DNA of 10,179 bases from Desulfobacterales bacterium. GTDB taxonomy: Bacteria; Desulfobacterota; Desulfobacteria; Desulfobacterales; Desulfobacteraceae. Location of the stretch: NCBI GenBank assembly GCA_022361135.1, contig JAKSBM010000498.1:1-10179 (forward strand), given 5' to 3'. The position numbers and the translations under genes are program-made. This document shows, piece by piece, positions 1 through 6,756 of the stretch; positions within the stretch are counted from its first letter, which is position 1, and every line of letters starts with the position of its first letter. The notes below the pieces were generated by a model that saw only the letters and a program-made list of their open reading frames with translations, did not search any database and was not told the DNA's origin.

Positions 1-893
1 ACCATGTCGTAGCCCGCGGCCTTGGCCACGGTGACGGCATCGCCCAGGGCCTCGGGCAGCTCGGTCTGGGAGCGCCGTGTGGCCAGGGATCTCATGTAGA
101 TGCGGCCGGACTCAATGGAGTTCATACGGATGCGGTCACCCAAAAGCGCCCCGCCGGTCTTGCGCCGGGAGGGATCACAGGAGATGATGGCCAGGGAGAC
201 CTCGGGCAGATCCCGCAGGATGCGGTTGATGAGCTCGTCGGTGAGGGAGGATTTACCCGCCCCGCCCGTGCCCGTGAGGCCGATGACGGGAACGTCCTTG
301 CCTGCGGCCATCTCATTAATCCGGGACATGATGGATTCAAACTGATCTTTATTATTGGCCTTGGCCTCCTGGACGGCGGAGATAAATCGTGCCGTGATTT
401 CCTTGTGATCAACGTTCAGCCCTTCGTAATCCAATCCATCGTAGTCCACGCAGGGGGCATCCATGGATTGCATCATATCGTTGATCATGCCCTGGAGGCC
501 CATGTTGGATCCATCCTCGGGGGAATAGATCCGGGTCACTCCATAGGCGTGGAGTTCATCCATTTCCGCAGGAATGATTACCCCGCCGCCGCCACCGAAA
601 ATCTGGATGTGGGAGGCGTTCCGTTCCTTGAGTAAGTCCACCATATATTTGAAATATTCCACATGGCCGCCCTGGTAACTGGATACGGCAATGCCCTGGG
701 CGTCTTCTTCAACGGCGGCATCCACAACCTCCTTGGCCGACCGGTTGTGACCGATGTGAATCACCTCGGCGCCGGTGTCCTGGAGAATGCGTCTCATGAT
801 ATTGATGGAGGCGTCATGGCCGTCAAAGAGAGAGGTAGCGGTAACGATCTTGACAGAATTCTTGGGGGTATAGACTTCCGGTTCTGGACTCAT
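1..893 (-). CDS. icmF: Fused acyl-CoA (isobutyryl-CoA) mutase/G-protein chaperone IcmF, N-terminal part (cut by window edge)
   Basis: This is the N-terminal ~298 residues of an adenosylcobalamin-dependent carbon-skeleton mutase fused to its own GTPase chaperone; the mutase domain lies beyond the left edge. The B12-binding domain comes first: D24-G-H26 fits the DxHxxG-type motif with His26 as the likely lower cobalt ligand (the sixth position is Ser), followed by SSYQGGH (71-77) and GGGGVI (100-105). A linker leads to the MeaB-like G domain, with P-loop GTGGAGKS (208-215) and the switch-region motif SCDPSRRKTGGALLGDRIRM (238-257). The order B12 domain then G domain is characteristic of IcmF and not of separate MeaB or MCM small subunits. 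IcmF proteins interconvert isobutyryl-CoA and butyryl-CoA, and some act on related acyl-CoAs; the substrate cannot be told from this half. Two adjacent ATG codons (896 and 893) follow AAAGGAGG; 893 is chosen because its spacing from GGAGG (4 nt against 1 nt) is more workable. A TetR gene lies 114 nt upstream on the same strand. Confidence 0.93.
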   Translation of the reverse strand, partial: MSPEPEVYTPKNSVKIVTATSLFDGHDASINIMRRILQDTGAEVIHIGHNRSAKEVVDAAVEEDAQGIAVSSYQGGHVEYFKYMVDLLKERNASHIQIFGGGGGVIIPAEMDELHAYGVTRIYSPEDGSNMGLQGMINDMMQSMDAPCVDYDGLDYEGLNVDHKEITARFISAVQEAKANNKDQFESIMSRINEMAAGKDVPVIGLTGTGGAGKSSLTDELINRILRDLPEVSLAIISCDPSRRKTGGALLGDRIRMNSIESGRIYMRSLATRRSQTELPEALGDAVTVAKAAGYDM

Positions 894-910
894 CATTCCT
901 CCTTTGTAAA

Positions 911-931
911 GGATCTGCGAGGTAAAGATCC
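911..931 (-). promoter_or_regulatory. Small inverted repeat in the icmF leader
   Basis: GGATCT (911-916) and AGATCC (926-931) are perfect 6-bp arms around a 9-nt loop, just upstream of the icmF ribosome binding site. They could form a leader hairpin or be a protein site; a repeat this short can also occur by chance. No function is claimed. Confidence 0.25.
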
Positions 932-945
932 ATAAGTTTGACCAC

Positions 946-975
946 ACTAAACAGAGTTTATCTACTCTCTACCAA
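946..975 (-). promoter_or_regulatory. Weak candidate promoter for icmF
   Basis: Reading the minus strand, TTGGTA (975-970) and TTTAGT (951-946) are separated by 18 nt, each matching the sigma70 consensus at 4 of 6 positions. A 5-bp inverted repeat AGAGT/ACTCT (953-957 and 964-968) sits inside the spacer. If real, this gives icmF a start of its own independent of the TetR promoter. The match is modest. Confidence 0.28.
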
Positions 976-987
976 TCACAGATAGGA

Positions 988-1017
988 AAAAAAATAAACC
1001 TTAATTTTTATTTTTTT
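988..1017 (-). terminator. A/T-only hairpin with U-tract between the TetR gene and icmF (possible weak terminator or attenuator)
   Basis: Positions 988-998 (A7-T-A3) and 1007-1017 (T3-A-T7) are perfect 11-bp complementary arms around an 8-nt loop. One arm contains the TetR stop codon (1008-1010). On the minus strand the hairpin ends in a run of eight T residues (994-987). The stem has no G-C pair, so it would be weak as an intrinsic terminator, but its position could reduce read-through from the TetR gene into icmF. Confidence 0.35.
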
Positions 1018-1667
1018 GAGAAGATATGCCCGAGGATAAAATCGGTCTGCAGGGAGGTGTATTGCTCCAGGGTGAAATGCTTTTTGAAATGCCAGCGACG
1101 GAAGGCCCACATCTGACCAATGACTGAAATATCATGGCCGATGAGGTTCAATGTTTTCTCATCCAGGGTGGGAAAATTGTCCTGTCCGGAAAGCCGGGCC
1201 AGGGCCTGAACAAAGATATCGGTGATGTTCAATTCGTTAATCAACACCCGCTCCTTCCACTTGTCCGGCAGGAACTGGGTGACCTGGTACATGAGCAGGA
1301 TATGGTCGGACATCTTGTCACAGACCTGAAAATACCTGCGTATCATCTCGGTGAGCTGCTCGGTGGTGGAACCGGAAAAGGCATCTTCCACGGCATCCTG
1401 TACTTCTTCATGGATGGTCTTGCACACCAGGTAGAGCAGATCCTCTTTCGAGGAAACATACTCGTACAGGGAACCAATGGAAAACTTGGCCGCCTTGGCA
1501 ATCATCCGGGTGGTGGTCTTATGGTATCCGTGCTCAATGAAGAGCTTCACCGTGGAATCAATGATATGGCGCCGCCGCTCCCGGACCAGTTCTGGATTTT
1601 TGATCTGGGTGGGGACTTCCGTATCTGCCAGGCTGCTGGTTTTCTTCGACATTTTGGTTCTGGGCAA
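1008..1667 (-). CDS. TetR/AcrR-family transcriptional regulator
   Basis: A 219-residue protein of typical TetR size. The N-terminal DNA-binding domain covers about residues 35-80: IIDSTVKLFIEHGYHKTTTR is the usual first helix and turn, and the recognition helix and closing motif read IGSLYEYVSSKEDLL, where family members have G-x-x-Y-x-(Y/H)-F-x-x-K-E-x-L-L. The C-terminal helical ligand domain is divergent and does not reveal the ligand. The start is a TTG at 1667, chosen because AAGGAG lies 7 nt upstream; the first ATG (1652) is too far from it. Neighbours suggest control of acyl-CoA metabolism: icmF follows on the same strand, and many TetR proteins next to acyl-CoA genes sense acyl-CoAs. 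A palindromic operator overlaps its own predicted transcription start, pointing to autoregulation. Family assignment is secure; ligand and targets are inferred. Confidence 0.93.
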   Translation of the reverse strand: MPRTKMSKKTSSLADTEVPTQIKNPELVRERRRHIIDSTVKLFIEHGYHKTTTRMIAKAAKFSIGSLYEYVSSKEDLLYLVCKTIHEEVQDAVEDAFSGSTTEQLTEMIRRYFQVCDKMSDHILLMYQVTQFLPDKWKERVLINELNITDIFVQALARLSGQDNFPTLDEKTLNLIGHDISVIGQMWAFRRWHFKKHFTLEQYTSLQTDFILGHIFSKK

Positions 1668-1712
1668 GTTCAGGCTCCTTCATGTGGCTTTCAGTCCAGG
1701 GTTTCGCTCTCG

Positions 1713-1730
1713 TGACCGAGCGCTCGTTCA
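1713..1730. promoter_or_regulatory. Probable TetR-regulator operator (18-bp palindrome)
   Basis: TGACCGAGCGCTCGTTCA is a dyad with 8 of 9 base pairs matching (only 1716/1727 mismatched) and a perfect 10-bp core CGAGCGCTCG. Its length and TGAnCGA half-site resemble operators of TetR-type fatty-acid regulators such as Bacillus FadR (TGAATGA half-sites). It lies over the predicted start of the adjacent TetR gene, immediately downstream of the -10 element, where a bound repressor would block initiation. Confidence 0.7.
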
Positions 1731-1731
1731 T

Positions 1732-1760
1732 TTTATTGTCATGTCCACACTTTATTGTCA
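1732..1760. repeat. Two 10-bp direct repeats, 19-bp period
   Basis: TTTATTGTCA occurs at 1732-1741 and again at 1751-1760, exactly 19 bp apart, embedded in the TetR promoter. One copy supplies the -35 sequence and the other the -10 sequence. The spacing is near two helical turns, so the copies would face the same side of the helix. They could be tandem sites for a second regulator, or simply a duplication that created the promoter. Confidence 0.45.
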
Positions 1761-1761
1761 A
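1732..1761 (-). promoter_or_regulatory. Predicted sigma70-type promoter of the TetR gene
   Basis: On the minus strand a perfect -35 hexamer TTGACA (1761-1756) is followed after 18 nt by AATAAA (1737-1732), a 4-of-6 match to the -10 consensus. The predicted start near 1725 lies inside the palindrome at 1713-1730 and leaves a leader of about 58 nt before the TTG codon. Confidence 0.55.
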
Positions 1762-1773
1762 GTATGAAATACA

Positions 1774-1810
1774 AAACCACCGTATTCCCCAGGGGGAGAT
1801 ACGGTGGTTT
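1774..1810 (-). terminator. Intrinsic terminator of the aldolase gene
   Basis: AAACCACCGTAT (1774-1785) and ATACGGTGGTTT (1799-1810) form a perfect 12-bp stem, and the 13-nt loop contains complementary C and G runs (1787-1790 with 1793-1796). On the minus strand the stem runs into TTTTGTATTT. It lies 24 nt past the aldolase stop codon and just before the TetR promoter, so it separates the two transcription units. Confidence 0.85.
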
Positions 1811-1834
1811 CACGGTGGTATTATCGCCTGTAAA

Positions 1835-2860
1835 TCAGCCGTCCATGTCCGGGGTATAACGTCCGGCACAGGCGGCCCCATTGCACCGGGCCCGGTGGTA
1901 AAAAACATCCTGGGCTGCAGCCCGGTTGGCCGCCTCGCCCTTCCAGGTGGCCAGGGCATCTTCCTGGAGGGCCCGGCCGTAAGAAAAACTCAATTTCCAA
2001 GGCAGGTTCCCCAGGGCATTCATGGCATTGAGGTGGACCGTGGCCTGGACGGAGGTCTGCCCGCCGGATAGGAAAGCGATACCCGGCACCGCCGCCGGAA
2101 CCACCTGCTTGAAGACCGACACCGTGGCCCGTGCCACCTCTTCGGCCGGGACCTGATTGGGACAATCCTGGCCCGGGGTCACCATGGAAGGTTTGAGGAT
2201 GATGCCCTCAAGGACCACCCGCTGCCGGGCCAATTGTTCAAAGACCTTGCCCAGGACCCAACGGCTCACCCGCTTGGCCGTATCCAGGTCGTGGCTGCCG
2301 TTGATGAGGATCTCCGGCTCCACAATGGGGACCAAGCCCACATGTTGGCAAATGGAGGCATACCGGGCCAGACCGTGGGCATTGACATCCACGGCCATGT
2401 GGGATGGGCCGTGGTCGGAAATGTTGAACACGGCCCGCCATTTGGCAAACCGGGCCCCCAGTTTATAATATTCCTCACACCGCTCCACCAGGGTGTCCAG
2501 CCCCCGGGTGTGGGATTCCCCACTGCTGCCCAACAAGGGTGCCAGCCCAAGATCCACCTTGATTCCGGGAATGATTCCCTTACCTGCAAGGTATTGGGGA
2601 AAGGGCGTACCGTCGCTGCAGCTCTGGCGCAGGGTTTCATCGAAAAGAATCACCCCGGAGATGAATTCCTCGGCGCCGGGGGTGGTAAACAGGGTCTCCC
2701 TGTAGAATTGACGATTCTCTTCGGTGGAGGAAACCCCGATGGAATCAAATCGTTTCCCAATGGTGGGGGTACTTTCGTCGGCGGCCAGGATCCCCTTATT
2801 GTTGGCCACCATGGATACGGCCGTATCCATTAATGCATTGACATGGGCCGGAGTGTTCAT
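1835..2860 (-). CDS. Class I fructose-1,6-bisphosphate aldolase (eukaryote-type)
   Basis: A 341-residue cytosolic enzyme that reversibly cleaves fructose 1,6-bisphosphate to dihydroxyacetone phosphate and glyceraldehyde 3-phosphate in glycolysis and gluconeogenesis. Alignment from memory to muscle aldolase places the catalytic residues: GILAADES (23-30); FISGVILFDET (66-76); K140 in FAKWRAV (equivalent to Lys146); E181 in PIVEPEI (Glu187); the Schiff-base lysine K223 in GIILKPSMV (Lys229); and R296 in SFSYGRALQ (Arg303). All are present, so the enzyme should be active and needs no metal. The C-terminus (YTPDMDG) is shorter than in vertebrate enzymes, which end in a functional tyrosine. AGGAGAG lies 5 nt before the ATG. 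The gene is transcribed alone: a terminator follows it and the divergent MCP gene starts 283 bp from its 5' end. Confidence 0.96.
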   Translation of the reverse strand: MNTPAHVNALMDTAVSMVANNKGILAADESTPTIGKRFDSIGVSSTEENRQFYRETLFTTPGAEEFISGVILFDETLRQSCSDGTPFPQYLAGKGIIPGIKVDLGLAPLLGSSGESHTRGLDTLVERCEEYYKLGARFAKWRAVFNISDHGPSHMAVDVNAHGLARYASICQHVGLVPIVEPEILINGSHDLDTAKRVSRWVLGKVFEQLARQRVVLEGIILKPSMVTPGQDCPNQVPAEEVARATVSVFKQVVPAAVPGIAFLSGGQTSVQATVHLNAMNALGNLPWKLSFSYGRALQEDALATWKGEAANRAAAQDVFYHRARCNGAACAGRYTPDMDG

Positions 2861-2984
2861 GTGATCTCTCCTGTAAAATTATGGGGTTATTGAATGGCGA
2901 AATTTAAGATAAAACCAAGGTGCTCAGATATCCCAGATATATCGGCTTTCCCCTTAAAAATCAACAAGGTACTCCAGGGCATCC

Positions 2985-3013
2985 TTGAACATTTCCCCCA
3001 AACCCGCTATAGT
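2985..3013 (+). promoter_or_regulatory. Predicted sigma70-type promoter of the MCP-reductase-yceI run
   Basis: TTGAAC (2985-2990) and TATAGT (3008-3013) are separated by the ideal 17 nt, matching the consensus at 4 of 6 and 5 of 6 positions. The predicted start is near 3020, giving a leader of about 124 nt. No sigma28-type (TAAA-N15-GCCGATAA) sequence was seen, so the receptor may not be in the flagellar regulon. Confidence 0.55.
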
Positions 3014-3019
3014 TTTAAA

Positions 3020-3038
3020 ATCAATCGAATTCATTGAT
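3020..3038. promoter_or_regulatory. Inverted repeat at the predicted MCP transcription start
   Basis: ATCAAT (3020-3025, counting the preceding A) and ATTGAT (3033-3038) are 6-bp arms around a 7-nt centre that itself contains GAATTC. The repeat lies exactly where transcription is predicted to begin, a common operator position. A chance occurrence is possible in this AT-rich stretch. The rest of the 283-bp divergent intergenic region shows no further recognisable feature. Confidence 0.3.
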
Positions 3039-3143
3039 CCCCATTCATCAAAACGTATCCATTTTTTCCCGTATTCAACGCGCCCTGCACCATGTCATAT
3101 CCCCAAGATTGTGTTTTTTCGTCAACCCAATTAGGAGTAAGAA

Positions 3144-5402
3144 ATGAAAGTAAAAATCACAGCAATGGTATTACTTTCCCTTTTATCAGGTGCTGTCCTT
3201 CTTTCATCTGCCTGGGCTGCGGCCGGGCAAAACCAGGGGACAACACCACTACTTAATGTAGAACCCGCCCAGGTCAAACTGGTGGACGATGCCACCCTGA
3301 CCCTGTTAAAAACCAATTGGCTCGACGCCGAGCCCCTTCCCCCCATCAAGGAACATAAACCGGGCATCTCCATGCTTTTCTACGGCTTCATCGCCATCCT
3401 CATCACCGGCACCCTCATCCTCTTCCTCCTCTTCGGCACCGGATTGTTCAAACGCTTCAGCCTGAACATGAAATTATATACCAGCTTCGGCTGCCTGATC
3501 TGCCTGGCCATTTCCCTGGGCATCGGCGGTTACCTCTACCTGGATCGCATGAACAGTGCCGCCCATCTGGAAGGTGCCTTCATGGAACTGGATGTCATGT
3601 CCAATCGCATGGAGGCCATCCAAAATTCATTTTTACTCCACGGCATCAGCAATGCGGAATACGGCAGGGAACTGGAGGAAAAAATCCAGCACATGATCAC
3701 GGAGTTCAACAATGATTTCGCCACGCTGAGGCAAAGCCCCCACATTGAAGGGCATCAACTCCAGGGGCTGGATGAATTGGAAAAGGAAGTGACTGCCTAT
3801 TCCAAAGACATGAAAATCATGGTGGATGCCTACCACCGCATTGAAAAGGACAAGGTTATCCTGGAAGGCATCGGCCACGACGTGGACATGGCCCTGGAAA
3901 AGATGATCCACCACCACGAAGCCGAAGCCATTGCCATGGAAACCGACCCCCGTGTGACCTCGGAGGAGCGCCAGGCCCACACCCGGCTTTTGGCCTATCT
4001 GACCGAAGCGGAAATCTATGCCTTGAAACTCTTCCGTGAGGAGGTGGAATTCCTCCTGGACCAAAAGGTCACCCGGGTCCAGACCATGTCCAAAAACATG
4101 GGCTACCTTAAGGCCTATCTCAAGGCCCTGGAAACCATGCTCACCATTCCCAAGGAACATGAGATGCTCCTGAAGGTGGAAGGCAAGGTGGCAACCTATG
4201 AAAAACTCCTCACGGAAATCATCCAGAGCGAAGCCCAGGTGAAAAAGGCCACGGCCCATGCCGCCCATCTTCTCCACCTCATCGCCGCCCAGAGTGAGGG
4301 CATGTCACACACGGCCAAAGCCATTGCCGACGCCCTGGAATCCGAAGGGGACAAAAGCCTGGTCTCCCTGGTGCTCATTGCCCTGGTTTCCGGCTGTTTC
4401 TTTTCCTTTTTCATCGCCCGGGGCATCTCCCGCCCCATCCACCAGATCATCCAGGGGTTGAACCTGGGTGCGGATCAGGTCTCCTCGGCTGCGGATCAGG
4501 TCTCGGCTTCCAGCCAGTCCCTGGCGGAAAAAGCGGCGGACCAGGCCGCCTCCATCGAAGAAACCTCATCCTCCATGGAAGAGATGTCGGCCATGACCCG
4601 GCGGAATACGGACAATGCCGGCCAGGCCGATGAACTCATGAAGGATGCGGCCAAGGTGGTGGAGACCACCAATTCGGCCATGCTGGAACTCACCAATGCC
4701 ATGGAGGCCATTTCCAAGGCCAGCGATGAAACCTCAAAAATCATCAAAACCATTGACGAAATCGCCTTCCAGACCAATCTCCTTGCATTGAACGCCGCCG
4801 TGGAAGCGGCCCGGGCCGGAGAAGCCGGAGCCGGATTTGCCGTGGTGGCCGACGAGGTTCGAAACCTGGCCATGCGCGCCGCCGATGCAGCCAAGGATAC
4901 GGCCAACCTCATCCAGGAAACCATTAAAAAAGTGACCGACGGCACCCAATTGGCCGCAGTGACCAACGATGCCTTTGGCCAGGTCAGCGAAAGTGCAGCC
5001 AGTGCCGGCACCCTGATTTCCGAAATCAGCCATGCCAGTGGAGAGCAGGCCATTGGCTACGAAAACGTCAACCAGGCCATTTCCCAGATGGATAAAATCA
5101 TCCAGACCAATGCAGCCACGGCCGAAGAGACCGCAGCCACGGCAGAAGAGCTCAATGCCCAATCCGAACAGCTCAACGCCTATGTGGGCGATCTCATGGT
5201 GGTCATCCAGGGACAGACAGCGCGGAAACCCAAGGCCCTGCCCCCGGGTTCCCCTGAACCCCAGGCCATTGAGCATACGGCCCCCCAGAAAAATGAAGCC
5301 AAAGCCAGCCACGCCCCGGTGCTCCCCCCGTCCTCGCCCCGGTCGTCGGTGAAAACCGACAAAAACATCCCCCCGGCCAGTGAATACTGGGAAGACTTCT
5401 AA
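3144..5402 (+). CDS. Methyl-accepting chemotaxis protein with CheR-tethering pentapeptide
   Basis: A 752-residue transmembrane chemoreceptor. It starts with a Sec-like signal peptide (about 1-26, SSAWA before the cut), a short presumed periplasmic segment (27-73), then TM 75-99, a basic loop FKRFSLNMK, and TM 112-132. About 270 mostly helical residues follow (133-405), the right size for a helical bimodular (HBM) sensor, then TM 406-425. No full HAMP domain is visible; [12 protein letters not shown] leads straight into the signalling coiled coil. The first methylation helix has [14 protein letters not shown] (consensus pair E472/E473), the conserved hairpin tip lies at about 539-577 ([20 protein letters not shown]), and the return helix has [13 protein letters not shown] near 657-670. 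A Pro/Ala-rich tail (about 685-746) ends in YWEDF, fitting the x-W-x-x-F pentapeptide that binds CheR. AGGAG lies 8 nt before the ATG. The stop is 3 nt before the reductase gene, implying co-expression. The ligand is unknown. Confidence 0.95.
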   Translation: MKVKITAMVLLSLLSGAVLLSSAWAAAGQNQGTTPLLNVEPAQVKLVDDATLTLLKTNWLDAEPLPPIKEHKPGISMLFYGFIAILITGTLILFLLFGTGLFKRFSLNMKLYTSFGCLICLAISLGIGGYLYLDRMNSAAHLEGAFMELDVMSNRMEAIQNSFLLHGISNAEYGRELEEKIQHMITEFNNDFATLRQSPHIEGHQLQGLDELEKEVTAYSKDMKIMVDAYHRIEKDKVILEGIGHDVDMALEKMIHHHEAEAIAMETDPRVTSEERQAHTRLLAYLTEAEIYALKLFREEVEFLLDQKVTRVQTMSKNMGYLKAYLKALETMLTIPKEHEMLLKVEGKVATYEKLLTEIIQSEAQVKKATAHAAHLLHLIAAQSEGMSHTAKAIADALESEGDKSLVSLVLIALVSGCFFSFFIARGISRPIHQIIQGLNLGADQVSSAADQVSASSQSLAEKAADQAASIEETSSSMEEMSAMTRRNTDNAGQADELMKDAAKVVETTNSAMLELTNAMEAISKASDETSKIIKTIDEIAFQTNLLALNAAVEAARAGEAGAGFAVVADEVRNLAMRAADAAKDTANLIQETIKKVTDGTQLAAVTNDAFGQVSESAASAGTLISEISHASGEQAIGYENVNQAISQMDKIIQTNAATAEETAATAEELNAQSEQLNAYVGDLMVVIQGQTARKPKALPPGSPEPQAIEHTAPQKNEAKASHAPVLPPSSPRSSVKTDKNIPPASEYWEDF

Positions 5403-5405
5403 CCC

Positions 5406-6746
5406 ATGGGAGGGTCCGGCCCAATCATCCCCACCCCCGGCCAACGGCGGGCCGGGGCCCTGCTCTGCACGGCCCCGGTCCTGGCCCTGGCCGGACTGGC
5501 ATTGGCCCTCCCCCACATCTTTGAATCCCAAAGCCTCTATTACAAATTCGGCCTGGAAAAACAGGCCCTGAGGCTGGGGAAAAGCCTGGGTTTGGCCGCC
5601 CTCTTTGCCATGGTCCTTCAGCTCATCCTGGCCGCCCGCCCCCCCTGGCTGGAACGCATATTCGGCCTGGACCGACTCTGGGCCTTCCACGCCCGGCTGG
5701 GCATGGCCATCCTGGCCCTGGTGGCCTGCCACTTCATCCTGGTCCTGGGGGCCGATGGATTTGCCCTGCCCCGCCTTGAAAAACGGTATTGGCCCGAATA
5801 CCTGGGCCTGGCCATTGCCATCCTCCTACTGGGCCTGGTGGGGGCGGCCCGTTTCCGCAACGCCCTCCCCTTGACCTATTCCCAGTGGAAAAAAGGGCAC
5901 AGCATCCTGGCCCCCCTCATCCCCCCGGCCGGGCTGGTCCACCTCCTCATGGTGAGCAGCCCCTATAAAACCGGATTGCCCCGGAACCTGGCCCTGGCCT
6001 GGGGTGCCCTTCTCCTCCTTTTGATTCTGGCCATATACCGGAACCGACTATTTCCCAGTGCTCCCCAATTTAAAATCAAACAATTGACTCCGGCAGGAGA
6101 AGGGGTCTGGGACCTGCGCCTGGAGCCCATCTCTTCAAAGGCATTCCACTTTGCCCCGGGCCAATTTGCCCGGGTCACGCCCGTGGATTCCCCCCTGCCC
6201 CGGGAGGCCCACCCCTTCACCCTGGCAGGACCGGTCCATGCGCCCCCCCAATTCCTCATCCGGGAAAGCGGGGACTGGACCAGCCAATTGCAAAAACTCT
6301 CCCCGGGAACCCCCGTTCGCCTGGAAGGCCCCTTTGGCCTCTTTTCACACCACGCCTACCCCAATGCATCTTCCCTGATTTTCCTGGCCGGGGGCATCGG
6401 CATCACCCCCATTTACAGCATCCTCCTTTCCATGGCCCAGGACCGGGATCCCCGGCCCGTTATCCTGATCTGGAGCCTGAAAAGCCCGGAGGATATCCAA
6501 CTCCCCATCTCCCTGGACCGCATCCGTGCCGACCTGCCCCAGCTCAAAATCCACCGCCACTATACCGGTACAGCCGACGGACCGGGCCAACGCCTGGGCC
6601 GGGAGGAGATTGTCCCGATCATCAAAAATGCACCCCAGGGCAGCCACGCCTTTGTCTGCGGTCCGCCCCCCTTTGTCACCACCATGGAAACCGCCCTGGA
6701 ACAATGCGGCATTTCCCAAATCCATAAAGAACGTTTCAGTTTTTAA
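5406..6746 (+). CDS. Ferric-reductase-like transmembrane flavocytochrome (heme b / FAD / NAD(P)H oxidoreductase)
   Basis: A 446-residue inner-membrane protein of the ferric reductase/NADPH oxidase superfamily, which moves electrons from NAD(P)H through FAD and two hemes across the membrane. The N-terminal half (about 15-210) has roughly six hydrophobic segments. Two His pairs, H95/H109 and H165/H179, each with 13 residues between, are the expected ligands of two stacked b hemes. The C-terminal half is a ferredoxin-reductase-type module: APGQFARV (250-257), the flavin motif HPFT (269-272), the nucleotide motif GGIGITP (329-335), CGPPPF (418-423) and an aromatic C-terminus (RFSF). The start 3 nt after the MCP stop and the lack of a clear ribosome binding site suggest translational coupling. 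YceI follows after 10 nt. The electron acceptor (ferric iron, oxygen, quinone, or methionine sulfoxide reductase as with MsrQ-type domains) cannot be read from sequence. The coding strand is strikingly C-rich. Confidence 0.9.
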   Translation: MGGSGPIIPTPGQRRAGALLCTAPVLALAGLALALPHIFESQSLYYKFGLEKQALRLGKSLGLAALFAMVLQLILAARPPWLERIFGLDRLWAFHARLGMAILALVACHFILVLGADGFALPRLEKRYWPEYLGLAIAILLLGLVGAARFRNALPLTYSQWKKGHSILAPLIPPAGLVHLLMVSSPYKTGLPRNLALAWGALLLLLILAIYRNRLFPSAPQFKIKQLTPAGEGVWDLRLEPISSKAFHFAPGQFARVTPVDSPLPREAHPFTLAGPVHAPPQFLIRESGDWTSQLQKLSPGTPVRLEGPFGLFSHHAYPNASSLIFLAGGIGITPIYSILLSMAQDRDPRPVILIWSLKSPEDIQLPISLDRIRADLPQLKIHRHYTGTADGPGQRLGREEIVPIIKNAPQGSHAFVCGPPPFVTTMETALEQCGISQIHKERFSF

Positions 6747-6756
6747 GGAGATCACC

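Noticed and set aside
122..935. Several open frames of 76-96 codons on both strands at the left edge
   Set aside because: They are shadows of the icmF N-terminal region, which is open across the edge on the minus strand and carries B12-binding and P-loop motifs.
1134..1715. A 193-codon plus-strand frame antisense to the TetR gene
   Set aside because: No start signal and no recognisable domain, while the minus strand gives a complete TetR protein.
2234..2833. A 199-codon plus-strand frame antisense to the aldolase
   Set aside because: The aldolase has all catalytic residues; this frame is a by-product of its GC-rich third positions.
3633..4277. A 214-codon minus-strand frame inside the MCP gene
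   Set aside because: Phe/Gly/His-rich composition typical of an antisense shadow; the sense frame encodes the sensor helices of the receptor.
4734..5732. A 332-codon minus-strand frame across the MCP/reductase junction
   Set aside because: Gly/Gln/His-rich translation without domain features, antisense to two well-supported genes; explained by the codon bias of the plus-strand genes.
6526..6756. N-terminal extension of the YceI frame
   Set aside because: It overlaps the reductase gene, has no ribosome binding site, and would bury the signal peptide; AAGGAG precedes the ATG at 6757.
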